Assembly (NCBI RefSeq): GCF_031180885.1
Contig: NZ_JAPSLK010000007.1
Span: 43,228 to 107,227, forward strand
Origin: Saccharothrix sp.
Lineage (GTDB): Bacteria; Actinomycetota; Actinomycetes; Mycobacteriales; Pseudonocardiaceae
Length of the DNA stretch: 64,000 bases
Direction of reading: 5' to 3'
Part shown: piece by piece, positions 55,644 through 64,000 of the stretch
How positions within the stretch are numbered: position 1 is the stretch's first letter
Layout of the letters: every line of letters begins with the position of its first letter
Position numbers and translations under genes: made by a program
The notes under the pieces: generated by a model
What the model was told of the DNA's origin: nothing
The model's input: the letters and a program-made list of their open reading frames with translations, nothing else
Database searches by the model: none

Positions 55644-55670
55644 CTTTACCGGCAGCCACTGCCAATAAAG
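55644..55670. promoter_or_regulatory. Palindromic TetR operator between regulator and P450 genes
   Basis: CTTTACCGGCAG, a CCA spacer, and CTGCCAATAAAG form a 12-base inverted repeat with two mismatches, centred in the divergent region. Size and symmetry match TetR-family sites. Confidence 0.75.
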
Positions 55671-55712
55671 CTGCTACGGTCGGGAGTGCTTGAGGATCAC
55701 GGGAGGAGAGCC

Positions 55713-56924
55713 ATGAGCATTGCCGCGGAGCGCCCGCAATTACCGTTCGCCAGGCCGAACGTCCTCGACCTCGCGCCGCTGTACGACACGTTGCGCCGGG
55801 AGGCGCCCGTCGCGCGGGTCACCACGCCGACCGGGGACCCCGCCTGGCTGGTCACCCGCTACGAAGAGGTCCGCGACCTGCTCGGCGACAAGCGGCTCGG
55901 CCGGTCCCACCCCGAGCCGGAACGGGCCGCGCGCCTGTCGACCGCCGCGATCCTGGACGGGCCCACCGGCAACTACGAGACCGAGGAAGCCGACCACGCC
56001 CGCATGCGTCGGCTGCTGACCCCCGCGTTCTCCGCCAAGCGGATGAACCTGCTGTCCGGATACATGCACGAACTGGTCGACGGCTACATCGACCAGCTGG
56101 TGGCCGAGCACGCCGCCTCCCCCGACGGGGTGGTCGACCTGCACGCCGGGTTGGCGTTCCCGCTGCCGGTCGCGGTCATCTGCCGACTGCTCGGCGCGCC
56201 GGAGAGCGACCGCGAGTACTTCCACTCGCTGTCCGAGCGCATGTCCAACCTCGCCATCGGCGAGGACGCCCACCGGGCGTTCGGGGAGTTCAGCCAGTAC
56301 ATGATCGGGCTCGTCGAGGCCAAGCGCGCGCGACCGGGCGAGGACGTGATCTCCGACCTGGTGGCCGCCCAGAGCGCCGACGCGTCGTTCGACTACCTGG
56401 AGATGGTCAAGCTCTGCGTCGGGCTGCTGTTCGCCGGCCACGAGACCACGGTCAACCGCATCGGCCTGGGCACGCTGTTCCTGCTCACCCACCGCGACCA
56501 GTGGGAGGCGCTGACCGCCGACCCCGACGGCCGGGTCAACGCCACCGTCGAGGAGATCATGCGGTTGGGCGCGCCCGGCGACCTCGGGCTGCTGCGGTAC
56601 GCGCACGTCGACGTCGACGTCGCCGGTGTCACCATCAAGCGCGGCGACGCCGTGGTCCTGTCGATCAACGCCGCCAACCGCGACGCGTCGGTCTACAGCG
56701 ACGCCGAGGTGTTCAACCCCGACCGCCCGGAACGCACCCACCTGGGCTTCGGGCACGGCGGGCACTTCTGCATCGGCGCGAGCCTGGCCCGCACCGAGTT
56801 GCGCGTCGTGTTCGCCGCCCTCGCCCGCCGCGTGCCCGGTCTGCGGCTGGTCAAGCGGGTCGAGGACCTGGAGGTCCGCACCACCATCACCGGTGGCGTG
56901 ACCGAACTTCCCGTGACGTGGTGA
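55713..56924 (+). CDS. Cytochrome P450
   Basis: 403 residues. The I-helix oxygen-activation motif is AGHETT (about residues 241-246), the K-helix ExxR is in VEEIMRLG, and the heme-binding loop FGHGGHFCIGASLAR carries Cys353. The size and lack of a membrane anchor are those of soluble actinobacterial class I P450s (CYP105/107 style). ATG at 55713 follows GGGAGGAGAG. A ferredoxin gene follows after 73 bases and would supply electrons; a reductase must come from elsewhere. Substrate unknown. Control by the divergent TetR suggests xenobiotic or secondary-metabolite induction. Confidence 0.92.
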   Translation: MSIAAERPQLPFARPNVLDLAPLYDTLRREAPVARVTTPTGDPAWLVTRYEEVRDLLGDKRLGRSHPEPERAARLSTAAILDGPTGNYETEEADHARMRRLLTPAFSAKRMNLLSGYMHELVDGYIDQLVAEHAASPDGVVDLHAGLAFPLPVAVICRLLGAPESDREYFHSLSERMSNLAIGEDAHRAFGEFSQYMIGLVEAKRARPGEDVISDLVAAQSADASFDYLEMVKLCVGLLFAGHETTVNRIGLGTLFLLTHRDQWEALTADPDGRVNATVEEIMRLGAPGDLGLLRYAHVDVDVAGVTIKRGDAVVLSINAANRDASVYSDAEVFNPDRPERTHLGFGHGGHFCIGASLARTELRVVFAALARRVPGLRLVKRVEDLEVRTTITGGVTELPVTW

Positions 56925-56997
56925 GGGTTCCCGGACCCCGGCGGCGGGTCGACCGGCCGTCGGGGCCTTGTTCGTCTCGGACGTGGAGGAGGACGTC

Positions 56998-57192
56998 GTG
57001 AGGGTGATCGTCGACCAGGACAGGTGCGTCGGCTCCGGGCAGTGCGCGCTGACCGCGGACGACGTCTTCGACCAGCGGGACGAGGACGGCATCGTGGTGC
57101 TGCTGGACGCCGCGCCGCCCGCCGAGCGGCTGGCGGACGTGCGGCAGGCCGCGGTGATGTGCCCGGCGCTGGCGATCACCGTCGAGGAGTAG
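56998..57192 (+). CDS. [3Fe-4S]-type ferredoxin
   Basis: 64 residues. DRCVGSGQCALTA (C-x5-C) and a terminal VMCPALAI provide the three Cys ligands of [3Fe-4S] ferredoxins that accompany actinobacterial P450s. GTG at 56998 follows GGAGGAGG; an upstream start would add ten residues without similarity. It is the second gene of the P450 operon and donates electrons to it. Confidence 0.9.
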   Translation: MRVIVDQDRCVGSGQCALTADDVFDQRDEDGIVVLLDAAPPAERLADVRQAAVMCPALAITVEE

Positions 57193-57244
57193 CCCGCCGG
57201 TCCCGCGCCAGCCGCGGCGGCGTTCGTCGCCGCGGCCGGCGGGC
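57192..57244. terminator. Nested hairpin between ferredoxin and secreted-protein genes
   Basis: GCCCGCCGG pairs with CCGGCGGGC as an outer stem, and CCGCGGCGG with TCGCCGCGG nearby as an inner stem around TTCG. It lies between convergent stops and probably terminates both. Confidence 0.65.
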
Positions 57245-57249
57245 GTGAA

Positions 57250-57711
57250 TCAGCAGAACTCGACGCCGGTCGGTCCGGGGCAGGCCGCCAACGCCCAGGC
57301 GTCGGACGTGAACCGACTGGTCTGCCCGCCGCCCGAGACCTGGACGACGGCGGTGACGAAGCGGTCCGACCGCGTGGTGTTCACCGTGACGCTGCACGTG
57401 GACGCCGTCGTGGTGCAACTCGACGGCAACGGCGCACCGCTCATCGACCACGAGTAGGTGTAGCCGGGCGACGGCGCCTGCACTCGGAACTCGATGGTGG
57501 AGGTGTACGACGGCCGCGGCGAGCTACAGGAGTTGCTGTAGACCGGCGGATAGGTCCAGTACGGGTAGACGGTGCACTCCAAGCCACCTCCGACCATGAC
57601 GCCGACCCCGGAGTCGGTGGCCGGCGCGGTTGCCGCTTGGGCGGTCGGGGGCAGGAGGACCAGGAACAGAGCGCTCACGATCGCCACGGAGGCGTGTAAC
57701 AGTCTTCGCAC
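57250..57711 (-). CDS. Small secreted protein, unknown
   Basis: 153 residues. A clear Sec signal peptide (RRLLHASVAIVSALFLVLL, cleavage after AQA) precedes a mature Ser/Thr/Pro/Cys-rich part with six Cys (ECTVYPYW, NSCSSPRPSY, SSCTTTASTCSVTVN, ACPG, FC terminus), probably an Ig-like fold with disulfides. No known domain was recognised. GTG at 57711 has AGGGG upstream. Confidence 0.65.
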   Translation of the reverse strand: MRRLLHASVAIVSALFLVLLPPTAQAATAPATDSGVGVMVGGGLECTVYPYWTYPPVYSNSCSSPRPSYTSTIEFRVQAPSPGYTYSWSMSGAPLPSSCTTTASTCSVTVNTTRSDRFVTAVVQVSGGGQTSRFTSDAWALAACPGPTGVEFC

Positions 57712-58192
57712 GGATGGGATCCCCTCGGATGATGTTGTCCGACACGGATCCAGCCAGCATCACGCCTCGGGGTGGCCCGGGATAGCGACCGAACGGTGCC
57801 AGCGGGTCCGTCCCTTCCGCCCCTCGGACGGGAATCGTCGTCGCGGTGCTACCACCGGGCAGTGATCCCACTCACCCGGGTGCGCCCGGGAACCGCACCA
57901 CGACCGGAGCACAGGCCGGTCGCAACCCGCCGTCCGTGGACCTTTCCCCGAAGACGATCGCCCGATCGTCCACGACAGAGAGGTCCCTCGGATGAAGACA
58001 CCACCGCGCACCGGCTTTCCGGGTCTGCGCCGCCGGCCGTGCCCGCGCACGCGGTCGCCGGGCCGGCCGGCGCGGCCGTCGCGGCGTGCCCGCGCAGGCG
58101 CCGGCCGTGCCCGCCTGTGACAGCACAGCGCGGTGGTCGGCCTCGGCGGCCGGCCACGGCGCCGCGTCGCCTCCCGGCCGCCTTCGCGGGTG
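57712..58192. other. Region without a confident gene
   Basis: About 480 bases between a minus-strand start and the end of the SARP gene. It should hold the promoter of the secreted protein at its left end. An Arg-rich 42-codon frame starts at ATG 57992 but has no good ribosome site and no similarity. No repeats or RNA genes were recognised. Confidence 0.4.
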
Positions 58193-61111
58193 TCAGGTGG
58201 CGCGCAGCGGTCGAGGCTCGTCGTCCAGCGTCAACGGCGTCTCGCCGCCTTCGCCGTACGCCACGTGGTACGCGTCCTCACCGAGCGTCGAGCGCGTGCG
58301 GGCGACGGTCTGCTCGCGGTCGGCGCGTTCCTGCGCCGGGACGGGGATGCCGTGCGGCTCGCGCAGGGAGTCGGCGAAGCCGAGGAGCCGCGCCGCGGTG
58401 GACGGCTGCCCGGTGGCCAGGTGGGCGGCGGCCAGGGTGTCGGCCACGCTCGCCTGCCGCCAGCGGTCGCCGACCGCGCCGTGGATCTCCAGGCCCGCGC
58501 GCAGCCGCGCGATGGCCTCCTCCGCGCTGCCCGTCCGGAGGTCCACCAGCCCGAGCACGTCGTGGGCGTAGCCGAGCCCTTCCCGGAACCCCAGTTCCCG
58601 GAAGGTGTTCAGCGCCTGCTCCGCCAGCCTGCGGGCCCGCGCGTTGTGTCCTTTGTGGACGGCGGTCAGCGCGAGCTGGATGCGCGTGGACGCGACGCCT
58701 TCTTCGTCCCGCGCGAACCGGTAGTGGCGCAGCGCCTCGCCCAGCAGCGCCTCGGCCTCGTCCAGCTCGCCCGCCGCCCACGCGGTGAAGCCCGCCATCT
58801 GGCGGATGTCCGCGACGGCGGCCGGGTCGTCGGCCCGCGCGACCAGGGCCTGGTCGTAGTGCGCGCGGGCCTCGTCGTAGTGACCTCGTTCCCGGGCGAT
58901 GGAACCGAGCAGCCGCAGCGCCCTCGCCTCGCCCGTCCGGTCGCCGAGCGCGCGGCACCCGGCCAGCGCCCTGGTCGCGTGCGCCGCCGAATCGGCGTAG
59001 GCCAGCTGGAAGTAGGCGAGGAACGCGGCGGCGACCCGGGCCGAGGTCACCAGGGGGACCGGCGTGCCGTCGCTCGTGCCGGCGAGCGCGTCGTCGAGCC
59101 AGCGCCGGCCGCGCCGGTAGTGGCCGCTGAGCCGGTGGTACCTGGCCGTGGCGACGGCCAGGCGCAGCCCCGCCACGTCGTCGCCGCGGGCGGCGAACCA
59201 CTCCTTGGCCGCCCAGAGGTTCTCGGCCTCCGCCGCGAACCGGCGCATCGACTCGACCTGCCGGGGTCCGCGCAGGCCGGCGTCCGCGTCCTCGGCCGCG
59301 GCGAGGTGGAACCGGGCGTGCAGGTCGCGCACCCGGTCGGCCTCGGCGGGCCGCCCGGCCAGCTCGCCGACCGCGAAGTGCCGGATCACCTCCAGCAGCC
59401 GGTACCGGACGCCCGCCGGGCGGTGGTCGACCACGACCAGCGACTTCGCCGCGAGGCCGGCGAGGGCGTCCAGGGTGCTCGGCCCGTCCTCCTCCCACAC
59501 CGCTTGCGCGGCGTCGAGGTCGAACCCGCCGTGGAACACGCCCAAGCGGCGCAACCTGGTCCTGGCGGCGTCGTCGAGCAGGTCGTAGCTGAAGGAGATG
59601 GTCGCGTCCATCGCCTGGTGGTGGGACCGCCCGCCGGGTTGGGCGGTGTGCAGCAGCGCGGGGTCGTGGACCCGGTCGGCGATCTGGGCGATGGAGAGCA
59701 CGTTCGTGCGCGCGGCGGCCAGTTCGAGCGCCAGCGGCAGGCCGTCCAGCCGTCGGCAGAGGCGGGCCAGCGCGGCGGCGTCGTCGTCGGTGAGGGCGCG
59801 CACGGCGGGCGGCGCCGCGCGGGCGAGGAACAGCCGGACGGCGGCGTACCCGCGCACCTCGTCCAGACCGGCCGCCTCGATGGGCGGCGTCGCCAGGCCC
59901 GCCACCGGCCGGATCGCCTCGCCGAGCAGGCCGAAGGCCTCCCTGCTGGTCGCCAGCACCCGCAACCGGGGGCAGGAGCGCAGCAGGCGGTCGACCACCG
60001 GCGCGCAGGAGTCGAGCACGTGCTCGCAGTTGTCGAGCACCAGCGTGACGGGTCGTGCCCTCAGGTGGCGGACCGCCGTGTCGACCGGGTCGACGCCCGG
60101 GTCCTCGCGGACGCCGAGCCCGTCGCACAGCACCTGCGGCAGCCGGTGCGGGTCGGACAGCGGCGCGAGGTCGACGAAGACCGCCTCCGGCCGGTTCGCG
60201 CAGACCGCGAGGGCGAGCCTGGTCTTGCCGACCCCGCCCATGCCCACCAGGGTGACCAGGCGGTGGTCTTCGAGCAGCGCGGCCAGCTCGGCGACCTCCT
60301 CGGCCCGGCCGACCAGGGGCGTCACCGGGGCGGGGAAGTCGCGTTCCGCCGGTCGCGGCGCCTCCTCGACGCCCGCGGCCAGCACGGTGGCCTCCAGCCG
60401 GCGCAGCCGGGCGCCCGGTTCCAGGCCGAGCTGGTCGACCAGGGTGGCCCGGGCCCGGCGATAGGTGTTCAGCGCGTCGCTGCGGCGCCCGCCCTCGGCG
60501 AGCGCGAGCATCAACAGCTCCCAGAACCGCTCCCGCAGCGGGTGGTCGGCGACCAGCCCTTCGAGTTCGGCGACGACGTGCGCGCCGCGGCCGAGCTCGA
60601 TCTCGGCCGCCAGCAGCTCCTCCACCGCCGAGAGCCGGACCTCGCGCAACCGCGCCACCTCGGCGTGTCCCCATTCGTGGACCGGGCAGTCGGCCAGCGC
60701 GTCCCCGCGCCACAGCGCCAGCCCTTCGCGCAAGTGGGTTGCGATCTCGCCGGGCGTCCCGGCGCCGCGAGCGCGGCGGACGAGTTCCTCGAACCGCCTG
60801 CTGTCGACCGCCTCCGGCCGCACGTCGAGGGCGTAGCCGGGGGCGCGGGTGACGATCAGGTCGCCCAGGTCGGCGCGGGCGAGCGAGCGCCGCAGGTAGG
60901 CCATGTGGGCGTGCAGGTTCCGCGTGCCCGACGGCGGCGGGTCCTCGCCCCAGACCCCGTCGAGCAGCGCCTCCTGCGACACCACGCGGGGCGCCCGCAG
61001 GGCGAGCAGGCCGAACATGGTGCGGGGCCGCGGGCCGCCGAGCCCGACCGGGCCCGCCGGCCCGATCAACTCCAGGTTGCCCAGCAACCTGATGTCGGCC
61101 TCCGCGGTCAT
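58193..61111 (-). CDS. AfsR/SARP-family regulator with NB-ARC and TPR domains
   Basis: 972 residues. A winged-helix DNA-binding domain (about residues 8-95, IRLLGNLELIGPAG with GVWGEDPPPSG and HAHMAYLRRSLAR) is followed by a BTAD domain (about 100-245), an NB-ARC ATPase with P-loop GMGGVGKTRLAL (290-301) and LVLDNCEHV, and tetratricopeptide repeats to the C terminus. This is the large AfsR-type regulator plan; members activate secondary metabolism or stress genes. ATG at 61111 fits the winged-helix start. It lies downstream of the RTX-like gene on the same strand. Its targets are unknown; the nearest biosynthetic cluster in the window is over 35 kb away. Confidence 0.9.
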   Translation of the reverse strand: MTAEADIRLLGNLELIGPAGPVGLGGPRPRTMFGLLALRAPRVVSQEALLDGVWGEDPPPSGTRNLHAHMAYLRRSLARADLGDLIVTRAPGYALDVRPEAVDSRRFEELVRRARGAGTPGEIATHLREGLALWRGDALADCPVHEWGHAEVARLREVRLSAVEELLAAEIELGRGAHVVAELEGLVADHPLRERFWELLMLALAEGGRRSDALNTYRRARATLVDQLGLEPGARLRRLEATVLAAGVEEAPRPAERDFPAPVTPLVGRAEEVAELAALLEDHRLVTLVGMGGVGKTRLALAVCANRPEAVFVDLAPLSDPHRLPQVLCDGLGVREDPGVDPVDTAVRHLRARPVTLVLDNCEHVLDSCAPVVDRLLRSCPRLRVLATSREAFGLLGEAIRPVAGLATPPIEAAGLDEVRGYAAVRLFLARAAPPAVRALTDDDAAALARLCRRLDGLPLALELAAARTNVLSIAQIADRVHDPALLHTAQPGGRSHHQAMDATISFSYDLLDDAARTRLRRLGVFHGGFDLDAAQAVWEEDGPSTLDALAGLAAKSLVVVDHRPAGVRYRLLEVIRHFAVGELAGRPAEADRVRDLHARFHLAAAEDADAGLRGPRQVESMRRFAAEAENLWAAKEWFAARGDDVAGLRLAVATARYHRLSGHYRRGRRWLDDALAGTSDGTPVPLVTSARVAAAFLAYFQLAYADSAAHATRALAGCRALGDRTGEARALRLLGSIARERGHYDEARAHYDQALVARADDPAAVADIRQMAGFTAWAAGELDEAEALLGEALRHYRFARDEEGVASTRIQLALTAVHKGHNARARRLAEQALNTFRELGFREGLGYAHDVLGLVDLRTGSAEEAIARLRAGLEIHGAVGDRWRQASVADTLAAAHLATGQPSTAARLLGFADSLREPHGIPVPAQERADREQTVARTRSTLGEDAYHVAYGEGGETPLTLDDEPRPLRAT

Positions 61112-61201
61112 CTCGCGACCAGCAGACCACGAGGCCCGGATCGGGCACCACCGCCTTTCGGGCGGCCGGCGATCCGGGCCTCGGCGATCACTCGTGAGCG
61201 G

Positions 61202-62191
61202 TCACTGCTCGCAGGCGGTCACGCGCTCGCCATTCGTGCACGTGTCCGTGCCGGCGCCGCCGTCCAGGACGTCTGCGCCCGATCCGCCTTCCAGGACGTC
61301 GTCCCCCGGACCGCCGAGCAGCGTGGCGGGCAGGTCGGTGCCGTTGGTGAGCCGATCGTTGCCGCCCTCGCCGACGTGGGTGACGCGCCGGCCCCCGTCG
61401 CAGGCGACCACCGACAGGTCGGACGGATCGAGGTGCCGACAACCGACGCCGGCCATGATCGGCGCCACGTCGCGCACGAGGTGGCGCCCACCGCCGGGCA
61501 GCGGCGAGACCAGGACGGAGTTCGCCTTGTCCGGCGCGGCGGTGTGCCGGAGTTCCGCGTCGTGGACCTTGACGTGGGCCGCCGCCTCGACGACCCAGAG
61601 CACCGTGTACGGGCCCGGGTCGCCGGTGATGCTCTCGACGTCGTTGTAGACGAAGTCGCCCGGGGGCGTGCCGGACCCGGAAAGGTATTCGACCGTGTCG
61701 TAGTCGTCGTCGCCCTTGATCGTGTCGCTGCCACTGCCCTCTTGCCAGGTGAGGATCTTGTCGTAGCCGGGTCCCGCGAACACCGTGTCGTCCGACATCC
61801 CGATCTTGATCACATCGTCCCCGGGGCCGCCCAGGACGGTCGACATCGGCTCTCGCACGTAAAGCTCGTCGTTCTCGTCGCCCAGGTCGATGTGGACCGC
61901 CGTGACCCCGTCTCCGCACGTCACGGCGTTCTCGGCGAACGGGCTCGCCCAGCAACCGCTGTTGATCCCCAACTCGATCGGGTTGTTGCGATCCACGATC
62001 AGCATCTCCCCTTCCTTTTGCGCGTCCACGATGTTCACGGAGTCCTGGTAGGCGACGAAGTGGATGGTGTTCCCCACCCGGTACACCTGCCCGCCGTAGG
62101 TGTCGGCCTCCGCGCTCGCACCCGTGATCGTCCCCGCCGTGATCGCCACAACCGCCGCGACGACCACGCCCCCTCGTGTCCTGCCTCGCAT
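61202..62191 (-). CDS. Secreted RTX-like calcium-binding repeat protein
   Basis: 329 residues. A signal peptide (GRTRGGVVVAAVVAITAG, cleavage near ASA) comes first. The body has several GGxGxDxxx nonapeptides: LGGPGDDVIKIG and AGPGYDKIL in the middle, LLGGPGDDVLEGGSGADVLDG near the end. These bind calcium in the RTX/hemolysin-type repeat family. The repeats are few and partly degenerate, and no enzyme domain is seen. ATG at 62191 follows GGGAGAGG. Such actinobacterial proteins are extracellular and mostly uncharacterised. Confidence 0.82.
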   Translation of the reverse strand: MRGRTRGGVVVAAVVAITAGTITGASAEADTYGGQVYRVGNTIHFVAYQDSVNIVDAQKEGEMLIVDRNNPIELGINSGCWASPFAENAVTCGDGVTAVHIDLGDENDELYVREPMSTVLGGPGDDVIKIGMSDDTVFAGPGYDKILTWQEGSGSDTIKGDDDYDTVEYLSGSGTPPGDFVYNDVESITGDPGPYTVLWVVEAAAHVKVHDAELRHTAAPDKANSVLVSPLPGGGRHLVRDVAPIMAGVGCRHLDPSDLSVVACDGGRRVTHVGEGGNDRLTNGTDLPATLLGGPGDDVLEGGSGADVLDGGAGTDTCTNGERVTACEQ

Positions 62192-63624
62192 ACCTCTCCC
62201 CCACTCCTGCGTGCCCGGGCTTCCCGGTTCGCCGATGGTTGTAGGGCAGCAGGCTTGTGATCGGGTTGTGGTGCCGCCGACGCGCGGCAACGTGGGCGAG
62301 GTGGCGATCGGGCGAATGCCCGCCGGAGCGCCGGCCGAGGCGCCGGCGGAGCACCGCCACCGTGCTGCGGCACCCGCCCGGCGAGCTACGGCCCGCCCGT
62401 GGCGACCACGGCGGCAGCCGCCCCAGCCGCGGCACCCGCCTGCACCACCGCCGCCTGAACTCCCCGCCGCACGTCACTTCACCGGCGCGCGGCGTGGTGC
62501 GGCGCGCCGGTGACCGGCGTTCACAGCTGACGGCGGCCTCGGCCCCGCAGGCGGGCGCGGAGCACCGCATACCGGGTGCCTGCGCCCATCCGCCGCTCCC
62601 GCCGGGCTCGCACTCGGCCTTGCCGCGTGGCGTGGCGTGGCGGCCGCGGCCGGACGACGGGCCGTGGACGTGCTCGCCGCCCTCGAACAACCGCCGCCGA
62701 TCGCGTTCGACCAGCGGGACGTGGATGCGTTCGCGGATGGGCGTCCTCGGCGTGTGGGCGGTGGGCAGGCCGAGGTCGGCGACCACCCAGAGCGCTTCGC
62801 GGTCGATGCCGGACCAGGCGCGTTCGGCGGGCAGGGCGGTGCGGCGGAGTTCGCTCATGGTTTCGGTGGACTCCAGTGCTCCTGCAGGGAGGCGGGGTGC
62901 GTCGCCTCGGGACCAGTGGGTGTGGGGCCCGCACCGGTCACGCGGCGCGGGCTTCGAGCGGCACGGCGGAGGACGGCGGTGTGTTGCTCGAACCCGCCGT
63001 CGACCCGATCCGGACGCCACTGGTCACTGCTGCACGTCGGCCATGATCTTCAGCCCGCCGACCGCCGGTCAACCGATTTTCGACAACGCACCGGGACCGG
63101 TAGGCGCTTCATCGCTTCATGCCGAACGAACGAGGCGCGAGGTACGAAGTCCGGTTCGACGCGGTCTCGACCCGTGTCGTTTTCCGCGCAGATTTTACCA
63201 ATGAGCAATGGATACGTCGATCGAGCATTCAAGAGTATGGGGAACAACACTCCCGACGACTTCCACCAACGTCACCCGGCCGCGTGATTGCGGTATTCCG
63301 CAGAAACGTGGCCCCACCGGCCCCTGATCGGCCGTTCGGGGGTGTCGACCGGGCAGTTCGGTGACGACAATGGCACACGGCGGCGCGCGGGTGACTGGGG
63401 GGTTACGTCCGCAACCGGCTTGATCGATCTCGGGGAACACCACCGGTTACCGGCACGCCTCGGCCACGTGTCCGAGCGTCTCTTCGGCACGGGCGCCGGA
63501 GCCCGGCGAAGCGTCCTGCTTGGCGATGACCGCGATCTGGGGGAAATTGTGAACGAGAACGTTGTGCCACTCGCGCCTGCCGCGTGCTCGGCGGCGGTCA
63601 ACGGCAGAGTGGCGTAGATCAGCC
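62192..63624. other. 1.4-kb region without a recognisable gene
   Basis: Both strands were read. On the minus strand near 62858-62640 a frame begins SELRRTALPAERAWSGIDRE and continues ALWVVADLGLP then ERIHVPLVERDRRRLFEGG. It looks protein-like but has no ribosome site and runs into low-complexity sequence, so it may be a truncated gene. The stretch 63090-63260 is less GC-rich than its surroundings and may hold the promoter of the SARP gene that starts at 63625. No RNA gene or repeat was recognised. Confidence 0.4.
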
Positions 63625-64000
63625 GTGACGTACTTCAAGATCCTGGGACCTCTAGAGGTCGTGCACGGCGACGAACTGGTCGACCTCGGCGGCACCCGGC
63701 AACGGGCCGCCCTCGGGCTCCTGCTGCTCAACCGCAACCGCGTCGTGGCGAGCAGCCAGATGGTGGACTCGTTGTGGCCCAAGGACAAGGTGCCGCTGTC
63801 CGCCCGGAAGATCGTGCAGAACTCGGTCTGGCGGCTGCGCCGGGCGCTGTCGGCCAACGGCGGCGGGTCCGCGGTGCTGCTCAGCCAGCCGCCCGGGTAC
63901 ATGCTGCGCGTCGGACCCGGGCAGACCGACGTGCAGGACTTCCACCACAAGGTCGAACAGGGCCGGGCCAGGTTCGCCGAGGGCGACCTGGCGGCGGCGT
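63625..64000 (+). CDS. AfsR/SARP-family regulator, N-terminal part (cut by window end)
   Basis: About 125 residues are visible. The protein opens TYFKILGPLEVVHGDELVDL, then GTRQRAALGLLLLNRNRVVAS, SLWPKDKVPLSARKIVQNSV and WRLRRALS, then LSQPPGYMLRVGPGQTDVQDF. This is the winged-helix domain and the first BTAD residues of a streptomycete antibiotic regulatory protein. GTG at 63625 is the likely start; no strong ribosome site is seen. The rest, including any ATPase part, lies beyond the window. It may control genes to the right. Confidence 0.85.
   Translation, partial: MTYFKILGPLEVVHGDELVDLGGTRQRAALGLLLLNRNRVVASSQMVDSLWPKDKVPLSARKIVQNSVWRLRRALSANGGGSAVLLSQPPGYMLRVGPGQTDVQDFHHKVEQGRARFAEGDLAAA

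Noticed and set aside
57992-58120. A 42-codon Arg-rich frame
   Set aside because: No good ribosome site, no similarity, and composition expected by chance at this GC content.

Overview
The window is high-GC actinobacterial DNA. NRPS and MIO chemistry, several AfsR/SARP regulators, GTG and TTG starts, abundant secreted hydrolases and RHS debris fit a member of the Actinosynnemataceae/Pseudonocardiaceae (Saccharothrix, Lentzea or Actinosynnema type). The genus is inferred from gene content only.

Positions 1-2387 hold a small stress-type membrane protein, a truncated IS701-type transposase joined to a truncated regulator fragment, and a GT87 glycosyltransferase. Positions about 2470-22618 look like one compact biosynthetic cluster. 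On the minus strand are a methyltransferase, an acyl-CoA-dehydrogenase-type flavin oxygenase and a SigJ/SigG-like ECF sigma factor. On the plus strand are a DHA2 exporter, an FAD monooxygenase, an epoxide hydrolase fused to a carrier protein, a C-A-PCP NRPS, a tyrosine 2,3-aminomutase, a free-standing condensation enzyme, a secreted solute-binding protein, a multicopper oxidase, an HpaB/SgcC-type hydroxylase and a DUF2306 membrane protein. A minus-strand SgcJ/EcaC protein closes it. This set resembles the beta-tyrosine arm of enediyne clusters such as C-1027 (SgcC4, SgcC, SgcC5, SgcF, SgcJ types), but no enediyne PKS is present. It is the best candidate here for an undescribed system. The inferred logic is: make beta-tyrosine, load it on a carrier, hydroxylate it to a catechol, join it to a nucleophile with the stand-alone condensation enzyme, and possibly oxidise it outside the cell.

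Positions 23204-30303 are defence or conflict-like: a CHAT protease-STAND ATPase-TPR protein, a decayed RHS toxin gene and small neighbours. A Cmx-type chloramphenicol exporter follows, with a possible leader-peptide attenuator. Positions 31683-42664 carry a divergent pair of secreted peptidases (S8 and M14), a LuxR regulator divergent from a flavodiiron-like MBL protein, an unknown translationally coupled gene pair, and a beta-propeller/lectin secreted protein.

Positions 42873-48612 are a complete PTS-dependent dihydroxyacetone kinase locus: EI, DhaL, DhaK, glycerol facilitator, IclR regulator, DhaM and HPr. Both flanks of the regulator carry the same bipartite operator. Positions 48825-53484 encode a large toxin-like protein with the LQRSAGN motif seen in contractile-injection-associated proteins, followed by two overlapping small genes. 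Next come a cellulose-type LPMO under a perfect CebR box, a TetR/P450/ferredoxin module with a clear palindromic operator, a small secreted protein, an AfsR/SARP regulator, an RTX-like secreted protein, a long stretch without recognisable genes, and the start of a second SARP regulator cut by the window edge.
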